Shown here: positions 1 to 5,504 of the stretch, in pieces
Layout of the letters: every line of letters begins with the position of its first letter
Position numbering within the stretch: position 1 is the stretch's first letter
Source: BOG-908 sp964244615
Lineage (GTDB): Bacteria; Pseudomonadota; Alphaproteobacteria; Acetobacterales; Acetobacteraceae
DNA: 8,626 bases
Direction: 5' to 3'
NCBI GenBank assembly: GCA_964244615.1
Contig: CAXTJP010000110.1
Location: 1 to 8,626, forward strand
Notes under the pieces: generated by a model
What the model saw: only the letters and a program-made list of their open reading frames with translations
What the model was told of the DNA's origin: nothing
Database searches by the model: none
Position numbers and translations under genes: made by a program

Positions 1-1
1 G

Positions 2-1231
2 GAGCGGGCACGCGCCGCCGCCGCCGCGTTTGACGCCGACGCCTTCGGGCGAAGGGTCGAGGCGGCCTGCCTCGAAACGCTGCTGGCGCCGCCGCGCCGG
101 CCGATGCGCCTCTGCGTCGTCTCCAGCTGGGGCGTCCGGTGCGGTGTCGCCGAGTACGCCGCCGCCCTGGTCGAGGCGATGGTGTACGCCGATGCAGGGT
201 TGGAGGTCGTGGTGCTGGCCGACATGCGCGCGACCGGGGCGAGCCAGACGGGTCACCTGCGGGTTCGGCCGGCCTGGACGCTCGGCACGCCGGACGTCGA
301 GGCCCTGCACCGTGCGATCGCGGCCGAGGACGCGGACGCCGTCCATATCCAGCACCAGCCCGCGCTGATCGCGTGGTCCAGGCTCGGCCGGCTGCTGACG
401 GCGCTAGCCCGGACCGTGCGCGTGGTCGCGGTGACGCTGCACAACACCGCCGACCTGCTCGACATCGCCGCCGGGGAGCGGGACGCGGCCATCGCCGGGC
501 TGCGCGCCGCCTCGCGCGTGATCGTGCACAGCCTGGCCGACATCGAGCGGCTGCGCGGACTCGGCCTGGTGGACGTCGTGCTGGTGCCGCAGGGCGCGCC
601 GGAGCCGCTCTACCCGAAGGCCGAGCGCACGCTGGTCGGCAACGACGTGGTCACCATCGGCAGCTGCGGTTTCCTGCTGCCCGGCAAGGGGATTCCCACG
701 CTGGTCGAAGCCGTGGGCCGGCTGCGCGCCGATTGGCCCAGGGCAAGGCTGCGGCTGATGACCGCCGATTACGGCAGCGAGGCCTCCGGGGCCGAGGCGG
801 CCCGGGTGATGGAGGCCGCCCGCGCCGCCAACCTCGAAAGCTCCGTGCAGTTGGAGCGCGACTTCCTGCCGCTGCACGAAACCCGCTGGCGGCTCGGCGC
901 GTGCGACCTGATCGTGCTGCCCTACCAGCCGTCCAAGGAAGGGTCGAGTGCCGCGCTGCGCATGGCGCTCGGCGCCGGGCCGTGCGTGGCGGTCACCCCG
1001 ATCGGCCTATTCGACGAGGCCGGGGACGCCGTATGGCGCCTGCCCGGAACCGGCGCCGCGGCGATGGCGGAGGGTCTGAACCAGATCCTGTCCGACCAGG
1101 ACGCGCGAGCGAACACGCGTCGCCTGGCGCAGCGCTGGCTCGCCGATCGCAGCTGGCAGGCGGTCGGCCTGCGGACGCTCGGCATGCTGCGCGGCCTGGC
1201 GGCGTCGTCGTCCGCAGACCCGGACGCCTAG
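2..1231 (+). CDS. Glycosyltransferase, GT4-like, probably the second domain of a tandem fusion (5' partial)
   Basis: Probable sugar-nucleotide-dependent glycosyltransferase acting in cell-envelope or exopolysaccharide synthesis; substrate unknown. Numbering from the ATG at 104 (375 residues): the N-terminal Rossmann half begins with VVSSWGVRCGVAEYAAAL (residues 5-22), a signature seen in GT4-type enzymes; HIQHQ (81-85) and VTLHNT (110-115) follow. The C-terminal half starts at GSCGFLLPGKGIPTLVEA (186-203), the donor-binding G-F-x-x-x-K-G region. EGSSAALRMALGAG (279-292) is the usual EX7E region, but the second Glu is replaced by Met287. The frame has no stop from base 2, and the 34 residues before Met104 (including FDADAFGRRVEAACLETLL) resemble the C-terminal helix of another glycosyltransferase. 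There is no Shine-Dalgarno before 104. I therefore read it as one longer fused protein; a separate gene starting at 104 is the alternative. It converges on the M19 dipeptidase, 6 bases away. Confidence 0.83.
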   Translation, partial: ERARAAAAAFDADAFGRRVEAACLETLLAPPRRPMRLCVVSSWGVRCGVAEYAAALVEAMVYADAGLEVVVLADMRATGASQTGHLRVRPAWTLGTPDVEALHRAIAAEDADAVHIQHQPALIAWSRLGRLLTALARTVRVVAVTLHNTADLLDIAAGERDAAIAGLRAASRVIVHSLADIERLRGLGLVDVVLVPQGAPEPLYPKAERTLVGNDVVTIGSCGFLLPGKGIPTLVEAVGRLRADWPRARLRLMTADYGSEASGAEAARVMEAARAANLESSVQLERDFLPLHETRWRLGACDLIVLPYQPSKEGSSAALRMALGAGPCVAVTPIGLFDEAGDAVWRLPGTGAAAMAEGLNQILSDQDARANTRRLAQRWLADRSWQAVGLRTLGMLRGLAASSSADPDA

Positions 1232-1237
1232 GCGCCG

Positions 1238-2257
1238 TCACGCGGCGGCGGCGCACGCCTCCGAGGCCCGCATCACCCGGAGGAAGTTGCCGCCCCAGAG
1301 TGCCGCGATTTCCGAGCGGCCGTAGCCGCGTCGCGCCAGCTCCTCGGTGACGTTGAGGCTCTCGCTCGCGTCGCGCCAGCCGGTGATGGCGCCGCCGCCG
1401 TCGAAATCCGAGCTGATGCCGCAATGCGCCAGCCCGATGCGGCGCACCACGTAATCCACATGGTCGCAGAAATCGGCCACCGTCACGTCCTCCCTCCGGC
1501 CGCGCGGCTTGAGGAAGGGCGGCATGGCGGTGATCTGCACCAGGCCCTCGGCGTCGCGCAGCGCGTCCAGCTGCATGTCGTCGAGGTTGCGCGGGTGGTC
1601 GCACAGCGCGGCCACGCAGGAATGGGTGGCCACCACCGGCGCGCGGGACAGGCCGGTCGCCTGCAGCATGGATTGGCGCGAGAGGTGGGAGACGTCGACC
1701 ATCATCCCGAGCCGGTTCATCTCGGCCACCGCCTCGCGGCCGAGCGGCGACAGGCCGCCATGCAGCGTCTCGGCATCGCCGAGGTCCCGGCGCGGGTTGG
1801 CGCTGTCGGCCAGCAGGTTGTGGCCGTTATGGGTCAGCGTGATGTAGGTGGCGCCCGCCTGCCGGAAACGGGCCAGGGCGCCCAGATCTTCGCCCATGAC
1901 ATGTCCGTTCTCGATGGCCGGCACCACCGCCAGCGCGCCGCCCGCGTGCGCCGCCTCGATCTCGTCCGCCGTGCTGCACACCCGCGCGGTGATGCCGAGC
2001 CTTGTGGCGCCCATGCCGCGTATCGTCTCCAGCATGGCCATCGCGCGCTGCCCGGCCTCCGCGGTGCCGGACGGCGTGCGCGGCCCCTGCGGCACGAAGG
2101 CCACGAAACAGCCGGCATCCAGCCCGCCCGCCTTCATCTTGGGCAGATCGACGTGACGGGCGGTGGGACCGAACGGATCGGGCGAACTGGGCCACGGAAT
2201 GTCGATGTGGCTGTCCAGGGTCAGTATGGCGCGATGCAGCGCCGCGGCGTCGATCAT
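1238..2257 (-). CDS. M19 family membrane (renal) dipeptidase
   Basis: Zinc dipeptidase of family M19, which hydrolyses dipeptides, in some members including D-residue or dehydro-dipeptides. 339 residues. The family metal ligands are present: H17 and D19 in DSHIDIPW, the bridging glutamate E116 in AIENGH, H191 in MVDVSHLS and H212 in VVATHS. The substrate arginine R223 lies in DHPRN and D284 in ISSDFDGGG. THNGHN (142-147) and the C-terminal WGGNFLRVM (321-329) are also typical. Length and motif order fit a complete, active enzyme. No signal peptide or lipobox is visible, so it is probably cytoplasmic despite the name. The start is ATG, with a weak GAAGG ribosome site about 6 bases upstream. 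It appears monocistronic; a perfect inverted repeat lies about 70 bases before the start. The exact substrate cannot be read from sequence. Confidence 0.95.
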   Translation of the reverse strand: MIDAAALHRAILTLDSHIDIPWPSSPDPFGPTARHVDLPKMKAGGLDAGCFVAFVPQGPRTPSGTAEAGQRAMAMLETIRGMGATRLGITARVCSTADEIEAAHAGGALAVVPAIENGHVMGEDLGALARFRQAGATYITLTHNGHNLLADSANPRRDLGDAETLHGGLSPLGREAVAEMNRLGMMVDVSHLSRQSMLQATGLSRAPVVATHSCVAALCDHPRNLDDMQLDALRDAEGLVQITAMPPFLKPRGRREDVTVADFCDHVDYVVRRIGLAHCGISSDFDGGGAITGWRDASESLNVTEELARRGYGRSEIAALWGGNFLRVMRASEACAAAA

Positions 2258-2326
2258 TCGGGGCCTTCATGCGGTCGGTGGTGCCACAGATGGGATCGCG
2301 GGGCGGCGTTGCACGGGCGAGGGTCG

Positions 2327-2346
2327 GGCGAACCGGCCCGTTCGCC
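2327..2346. repeat. Perfect 7-bp inverted repeat upstream of the dipeptidase gene
   Basis: GGCGAAC at 2327-2333 is mirrored by GTTCGCC at 2340-2346 with a 6-base spacer (CGGCCC). It lies about 70 bases before the M19 dipeptidase start and about 20 bases before the proposed tRNA promoter. It could be a regulator's operator or an RNA hairpin in the dipeptidase leader. No T-run follows on either strand, which argues against an intrinsic terminator. The symmetry is seen directly; the function is inference. Confidence 0.4.
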
Positions 2347-2364
2347 TCCCCGGCCACGAACGGT

Positions 2365-2394
2365 GCTGACGCGCGTCGCGTCCTGGGCTAGAAC
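2365..2394 (+). promoter_or_regulatory. Putative sigma-70-type promoter of tRNA-Arg
   Basis: A -35-like GCTGAC (2365-2370) and a -10-like TAGAAC (2389-2394) are separated by 18 bases. Transcription would begin near 2400, a few bases before the mature tRNA at 2404. Both hexamers are imperfect but spacing and position fit a stable-RNA promoter. Confidence 0.45.
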
Positions 2395-2403
2395 TGCGCC
2401 CGC

Positions 2404-2477
2404 GTCTCCGTAGCTCAGCAGGATAGAGCACAGGATTCCTAATCCTGGGGCCGTGGGTTCGAATCCCGCCGGGGACA
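2404..2477 (+). tRNA. tRNA-Arg (anticodon CCT)
   Basis: A complete cloverleaf folds by eye. The 7-bp acceptor stem is GTCTCCG (2404-2410) with CGGGGAC (2470-2476), including one G-T pair. The D stem is GCTC/GAGC. The anticodon stem CAGGA/TCCTG (2431-2435/2443-2447) holds loop TTCCTAA with anticodon CCT at 2438-2440. The T arm is GTGGG-TTCGAAT-CCCGC. The discriminator base is A2477 and the 3' CCA is not encoded, so it must be added after transcription. The tRNA decodes AGG, a rare arginine codon in GC-rich genomes. No integrase or duplicated tRNA 3' end is seen nearby, so there is no sign that it is an attachment site. Confidence 0.97.
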
Positions 2478-2635
2478 TGCCTTCCGGGGCCGGTCGTTCC
2501 GCGCCACGGCGACTCGACGCTGGGCGTGTCGTCGGCCTGCTGAAGGGCCGGTTCAAGGCAAGACCGCGGCGCGCGCAGCTTGCGCGGCCGAGGGCTTCGT
2601 TCGATGGTCCGCGGCCACCCTGGCGGAGCGATGAC

Positions 2636-2965
2636 ATGGCGATCGTAAGCGTGATGTACCCCAGCAAGCCGGGGTCCAAGTTCGACATGGAGTACTACCT
2701 CCGCCGCCACATGAAGCTGGTGGCCGAGACCTGGTCGCCGGTGGGGCTGCGTGGCTACACCGTGCTGAAGGGCGTGGGCGCGGCGGGCGGCGGCGAGCCG
2801 GCCTATCAGGTGGTGGTGAACCTCGATTTCACCTCGGCCGAGGCCTTCGGAGCGGCGGTGGCTGCCACCGGCGAGACGATCATGGGTGATGTGCCAAACT
2901 TCACCGATACGCAGCCGACCATCCAGATCAGCGATGTGGCGGACAGCTACGTCAGCCGGGGCTGA
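2636..2965 (+). CDS. EthD family protein (dimeric alpha-beta barrel)
   Basis: Small protein of 109 residues in the EthD family, whose founding member belongs to ethyl tert-butyl ether degradation; most members have no proven role. The N-terminus MAIVSVMYPSKPGSKFDMEY runs straight into YLRRHMKLV, the conserved Y-P-x-x-P-G-x-x-F-D-x-x-Y-Y-x-x-R-H-M pattern. The C-terminal half has VNLDFTSAEAFGAAV and NFTDTQPTIQISDV, as expected for the ferredoxin-like fold. The ATG at 2636 has GGAG at 2625-2628, 7 bases upstream. In-frame codons continue upstream, but a longer start would cross the tRNA gene and add unrelated residues. The 158 bases between tRNA and start hold only a short GC hairpin (2572-2586). 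The gene stands alone, without a cytochrome P450 or other degradation genes, so a specific pathway is unsupported. It converges on arfB. Confidence 0.88.
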   Translation: MAIVSVMYPSKPGSKFDMEYYLRRHMKLVAETWSPVGLRGYTVLKGVGAAGGGEPAYQVVVNLDFTSAEAFGAAVAATGETIMGDVPNFTDTQPTIQISDVADSYVSRG

Positions 2966-2966
2966 C

Positions 2967-2988
2967 CGCGCCGTTCGACCCCGGCGCG
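2967..2988. terminator. GC hairpin between convergent EthD and arfB genes
   Basis: CGCGCCG (2967-2973) pairs perfectly with CGGCGCG (2982-2988) around an 8-base loop. It sits 2 bases after the EthD stop and 11 bases beyond the arfB stop on the other strand. No T-run follows on either side, so it may be a bidirectional terminator of the GC-hairpin type or only an mRNA 3'-end stabiliser. Confidence 0.45.
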
Positions 2989-2999
2989 AGCCTGGCGGC

Positions 3000-3425
3000 T
3001 CACTCGTGCTCGGGCTTCTTGCGCATCGCCTTGGCGCCTGACCGCACGGCCTTGGACTCGAGCCTTCGTTTCTGCGAGCCGAGCGTGGGCCGTGTGGCCC
3101 GGCGGCGCTTGGGCGGCAGCTCGGCCTCGCGTATCATGTCGAACAGCCGCGCCAACGCGTCCTCGCGGTTGCGCGGCTGCGTGCGGAAGCGCTGCGCGTC
3201 GATGACGAGCACGCCGTCCTGCGTCATCCGGCTGCCGGCGATTTGGACCAGCCGCTGTTTCATCCCGTCGGACAGGGAGGGTGACCGGCGCACGTCGAAG
3301 CGCAGTTCCACCGCGGTCGAGACCTTGTTCACGTTCTGCCCGCCCGGTCCCGACGCCAGCACGAAACGCTCGGTCAGTTCGGCCTCGTCGATCGACAGGC
3401 CCGGGCTGACCTGCAGGCGGGCCAA
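3000..3425 (-). CDS. arfB: Alternative ribosome-rescue factor ArfB (peptidyl-tRNA hydrolase)
   Basis: ArfB (YaeJ) enters ribosomes stalled on mRNAs without a stop codon and hydrolyses the peptidyl-tRNA. 141 residues, close to the 140 of the E. coli protein. The release-factor-like domain carries GPGGQNVNKVSTAVELRF (26-43) with catalytic GGQ at 28-30. The C-terminal tail (about 105-141) is rich in Lys and Arg, as needed to occupy the empty mRNA channel. There is no codon-recognition domain, so it is not RF1 or RF2. The only usable start is TTG (3425-3423), with no Shine-Dalgarno. It lies two codons after, and in the same frame as, the TAG stop of the upstream methyltransferase-like gene. Translation probably depends on reinitiation or readthrough from that gene. 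It converges on the EthD gene. Confidence 0.93.
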   Translation of the reverse strand: MARLQVSPGLSIDEAELTERFVLASGPGGQNVNKVSTAVELRFDVRRSPSLSDGMKQRLVQIAGSRMTQDGVLVIDAQRFRTQPRNREDALARLFDMIREAELPPKRRRATRPTLGSQKRRLESKAVRSGAKAMRKKPEHE

Positions 3426-3431
3426 GGGCGG

Positions 3432-4244
3432 CTACCGCGCTGGCTTGCGGAACCGCAGGATGAAATTGTCCGCTTCCCCGATGGCCGCGTATTTCGCATG
3501 GTCCACGGCGCCCAGCGCGAAGCTGGGCGGCAGGGTCCAGACGCCCTGCGGCCAGTTCTTCGTGTCCTTCGGGTTGGCGTCCAGCTCCGACGTGCCGTCC
3601 AGCACGAAGCCGGCCTTCTTCGCCAACGCCACCGTGTAGTCCTGCCGCACGTAGCCGCTCTCGGCCTTTGGGTCCTGCGGCGTGTTTTCCGACCCGCGAT
3701 GCTCCTCCACCCCCAGCACGCCGCCCGGCTTGAGGGCCGCGTAGAAGGCGGCGAAGGCGGCGTCGGCGAAGCCGGCGTTCATCCAGTTGTGCACGTTGCG
3801 GAACGTCAGCACGAAATCGGCCGAGCCGGGCGGCCCCAGATCGATATGGCCCGGGCTCATCGTCGCCTGATGCAGGGCGGCGTAGCCCGGCTTGCCCACG
3901 AACCTGGCACGGAAGCGCACGCCATCGCCCGCCTCCTCGCCGCGATCCGGCAACGCCACGGTGTACTGGCCGGAACGCGCGAGGTAGGGGGCCAGGATCT
4001 CGGTCCAGTAGCCGCCGCCCGGCCAGATCTCCACCACGTGCGCGTCGGGCCGCAGGCCGAAGAACGCAAGCTCCTCGGCCGGGTGGCGCACCGGGTCGCG
4101 GGCGGCCAGCTTGGGGGTGCGGGCCGGACCCTGGACGGCGGCGAGCAGGGCCGCATCGGGCTGTGTCGCCGCCTGCGCGGCGGTGGCGCCGGACAGCGCG
4201 GTCGCCAGCAGGGCGGTCGCCAGCAGGATAGTGCGCAAGGTCAT
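3432..4244 (-). CDS. Exported class I SAM-dependent methyltransferase-like protein (COG4798 type)
   Basis: 270 residues. The N-terminus MTLRTILLATALLATALS...AQA is a classic Sec signal peptide, with probable cleavage after AQA at residue 25. A Rossmann methyltransferase domain follows. VVEIWPGGGYWTEILAPYL (70-88) is motif I in the form typical of COG4798 predicted methyltransferases, FVLTFRNVHNWM (144-155) is the motif IV region, and LKPGGVLGVEEHR (171-183) is the post-IV strand. The end FILRFRKPAR is typical of class I folds. The start at 4244 is chosen because AGGAG lies about 11 bases upstream and it gives the signal peptide; an upstream in-frame ATG would add 32 basic residues. The substrate is unknown. 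Export is odd because SAM is cytoplasmic, so it may bind another ligand or act in another way. It forms a likely operon with arfB and is divergent from the Gly/Tyr-rich protein gene, 110 bases away. Confidence 0.86.
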   Translation of the reverse strand: MTLRTILLATALLATALSGATAAQAATQPDAALLAAVQGPARTPKLAARDPVRHPAEELAFFGLRPDAHVVEIWPGGGYWTEILAPYLARSGQYTVALPDRGEEAGDGVRFRARFVGKPGYAALHQATMSPGHIDLGPPGSADFVLTFRNVHNWMNAGFADAAFAAFYAALKPGGVLGVEEHRGSENTPQDPKAESGYVRQDYTVALAKKAGFVLDGTSELDANPKDTKNWPQGVWTLPPSFALGAVDHAKYAAIGEADNFILRFRKPAR

Positions 4245-4354
4245 GGTGGAACGTCTCCTGGTCACCCGGCATGGTGCCGCCGGCCCGACGCATCTGCGCC
4301 ACGAAAGCGCCACAGGCCACGGCCATCCTCGTTGGGTCAAGGAGGGCTTTTCCC

Positions 4355-4753
4355 ATGCGCAAACATCTTCGGTCCGGTCTGCGGTTGACGGTGCTGGCGG
4401 CGGCGGCCGGCAGCTTCCTGCTGCTGTCCCCGGCGCAGGCGCAGGGGCGCGGCCCCGAGGGCCACGGCACCCTGCCGGGCCAGTACCACAACGGGCACAA
4501 CGGCTTCACCTACGGCGGCGGCTATCACGGCGGCTACGACCGTGGTGGGTATGGCCGTGGCGGCTACGGGTATCACGGCGGTTACGGCTATCGCGGCGGC
4601 TGGGGCCCGGGCGCGGTGGTCGGCGGCGCCCTGCTGGGCTTCGGCCTCGGCGCCGTCGTCGCCGGCGCCTACGCGCCCCCGCCGGTCTACTACGCACCCC
4701 CGCCGGTCTACGTGGCACCCCCCGGCTACTACGCGCCATACGCGCCCTACTGA
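4355..4753 (+). CDS. Small secreted Gly/Tyr/Pro-rich protein with glycine-zipper core
   Basis: 132 residues, no function assigned. Residues 1-30 are a Sec signal peptide (basic MRKHLRSGLR, hydrophobic core, SPAQAQ). Residues 40-83 are rich in Gly, Tyr and His (GGYHGGYDRGGYGRGGYGYH, 56-75, then GGYGYRGG). Residues 84-106 (GPGAVVGGALLGFGLGAVVAGAY) form a glycine-zipper hydrophobic segment that could insert in a membrane. The tail 107-132 repeats APPPVYY / APPPVYV / APPGYY, encoded by a near-exact 21-base repeat. AAGGAGG (4339-4345) lies 9 bases before the ATG, one of the strongest ribosome sites in the window. Such low-complexity proteins are common in the proteobacterial envelope; an outer-membrane or surface location is inference. 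It is divergent from the exported methyltransferase-like gene, so the short intergenic region should carry promoters for both. Confidence 0.8.
   Translation: MRKHLRSGLRLTVLAAAAGSFLLLSPAQAQGRGPEGHGTLPGQYHNGHNGFTYGGGYHGGYDRGGYGRGGYGYHGGYGYRGGWGPGAVVGGALLGFGLGAVVAGAYAPPPVYYAPPPVYVAPPGYYAPYAPY
4676..4717 (+). repeat. 21-base tandem repeat in the tail of the Gly/Tyr-rich protein
   Basis: Two copies of a 21-base unit beginning CCCCCGCCGGTCTAC start at about 4676 and 4697 and encode successive PPPVYYA and PPPVYVA heptads; a degenerate third unit follows (PPGYYAP). This is an in-frame coding repeat that could vary in copy number by slippage. Confidence 0.6.
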
Positions 4754-4762
4754 GCCGTCGCC

Positions 4763-4790
4763 AGGGGGCGGGCGCACCTTCCTGCCCCCT
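4763..4790 (+). terminator. Strong hairpin after the Gly/Tyr-rich protein gene
   Basis: AGGGGGC (4763-4769) pairs with GCCCCCT (4784-4790). Three inner pairs (one G-T, two G-C) extend the stem to 10 bp around an 8-base loop. It starts 9 bases after the stop at 4753 and ends 24 bases before hisG. No T-run follows, so intrinsic termination is plausible but not certain. It would separate the secreted-protein gene from the histidine operon. Confidence 0.5.
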
Positions 4791-4814
4791 AGCCGGCATG
4801 CTAATCGGCCGCGC

Positions 4815-5504
4815 ATGACCGCCCCGTTCCGCGAAGCCGCACTGGCGCCCGAAATCCTTGCTCCGCTCGTCCTGGCGCTGCCGAAAGGCCGCATCCTCGC
4901 CGAGTGCGGCCCGCTGCTGGGCCGCGCCGGCATCCGCCCCGCCGGCGACTACACCGACGAGGGAAGCCGGCGCCTGCGCTTTCCGACCGACGACCCGATG
5001 CTGGACGTGGTGCGGGTGCGGCCGTTCGACGTCGCCACCTTCGTCGCCTACGGCGCCGCGGCCATCGGCATCTGCGGCGCCGACGTGCTGATGGAGTTCG
5101 ACAGCCCGGAGGTCTATGCCCCGCTCGACCTCGGCATCGGCGCCTGCCGCGTTTCGGTCGCCGTGCCGGTGGACGATCCGCCCGACGACCCGGCGACCTG
5201 GTCGATCGTTCGGGTCGCCACGAAATACCCCAACATCGCCCGCCGCCACTACGCCGCCCGCGGCATCCACGCGGAGATCGTGCACCTCAACGGCGCCATG
5301 GAACTGGCGCCCGGCCTCGGCCTGTGCCGGCTGATCGTGGACCTGGTGCAGACCGGCTCCACCCTGCGCGCCAACGGCCTGCGCGAGACCGAGGTGATCG
5401 CCGAGGTGACCAGCCGGCTGATCGTCAACCGCACCGCGCTGAAGACTCGCCCGGAGGAGGTCGGCGCCTGGATCGCGCGCTTCCGGTCCGCCATCGCCGC
5501 ATGA
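4815..5504 (+). CDS. hisG: ATP phosphoribosyltransferase, short form (HisG-S)
   Basis: Catalyses the first step of histidine synthesis: ATP plus PRPP gives phosphoribosyl-ATP. 229 residues. LVLALPKGRILAE (18-30) is the conserved N-terminal strand and loop. GICGADVLME (85-94) and VRVATKYPNIARRHY (132-146) are typical. The PRPP-binding loop is VDLVQTGSTLRANGL (175-189). The protein ends after this catalytic core and lacks the C-terminal regulatory domain of the roughly 300-residue long form. In known short-form systems a HisZ partner is needed for activity and histidine feedback; no hisZ is present in this window. The ATG at 4815 is the only ATG or GTG before the conserved region; the 17 residues ahead of it look like a poorly conserved extension. 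No Shine-Dalgarno precedes it. Its TGA overlaps the hisD ATG. Confidence 0.97.
   Translation: MTAPFREAALAPEILAPLVLALPKGRILAECGPLLGRAGIRPAGDYTDEGSRRLRFPTDDPMLDVVRVRPFDVATFVAYGAAAIGICGADVLMEFDSPEVYAPLDLGIGACRVSVAVPVDDPPDDPATWSIVRVATKYPNIARRHYAARGIHAEIVHLNGAMELAPGLGLCRLIVDLVQTGSTLRANGLRETEVIAEVTSRLIVNRTALKTRPEEVGAWIARFRSAIAA

Noticed and set aside
1232..1254. GCGCCG/CGGCGC inverted repeat at the junction of the glycosyltransferase and dipeptidase genes
   Set aside because: It overlaps the alanine codons at the dipeptidase C-terminus, has alternative pairings and no T-run, so it is too weak to call a terminator.
1328..1380. 13-base direct repeat GCGTCGCGCCAGC in the dipeptidase gene
   Set aside because: The copies are read in different frames and encode unrelated residues; best explained by GC-rich composition.
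1424..2413. A long plus-strand open frame across the dipeptidase gene
   Set aside because: It is antisense to a gene with all M19 catalytic motifs; its product is low-complexity His/Arg/Gly-rich, typical of a shadow frame in GC-rich DNA.
2404..2477. tRNA-Arg as a mobile-element attachment site
   Set aside because: No integrase, no duplicated tRNA 3' end and no change in composition is seen on either side.
2572..2586. Short hairpin CGCGCA-GCT-TGCGCG after tRNA-Arg
   Set aside because: It is only 6 bp with a 3-base loop, about 95 bases from the tRNA end and without a T-run; this is likely chance in GC-rich sequence.
2453..2635. An in-frame extension of the EthD gene upstream into the tRNA
   Set aside because: It overlaps the tRNA-Arg gene, and the added residues have no resemblance to EthD proteins, whereas ATG 2636 has a good ribosome site and begins exactly at the conserved domain.
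2947..4509. A 520-codon minus-strand open frame covering arfB and the methyltransferase
   Set aside because: It is a shifted frame of two well-supported genes and its Arg/Gly/Ala-rich product has no recognisable motif.
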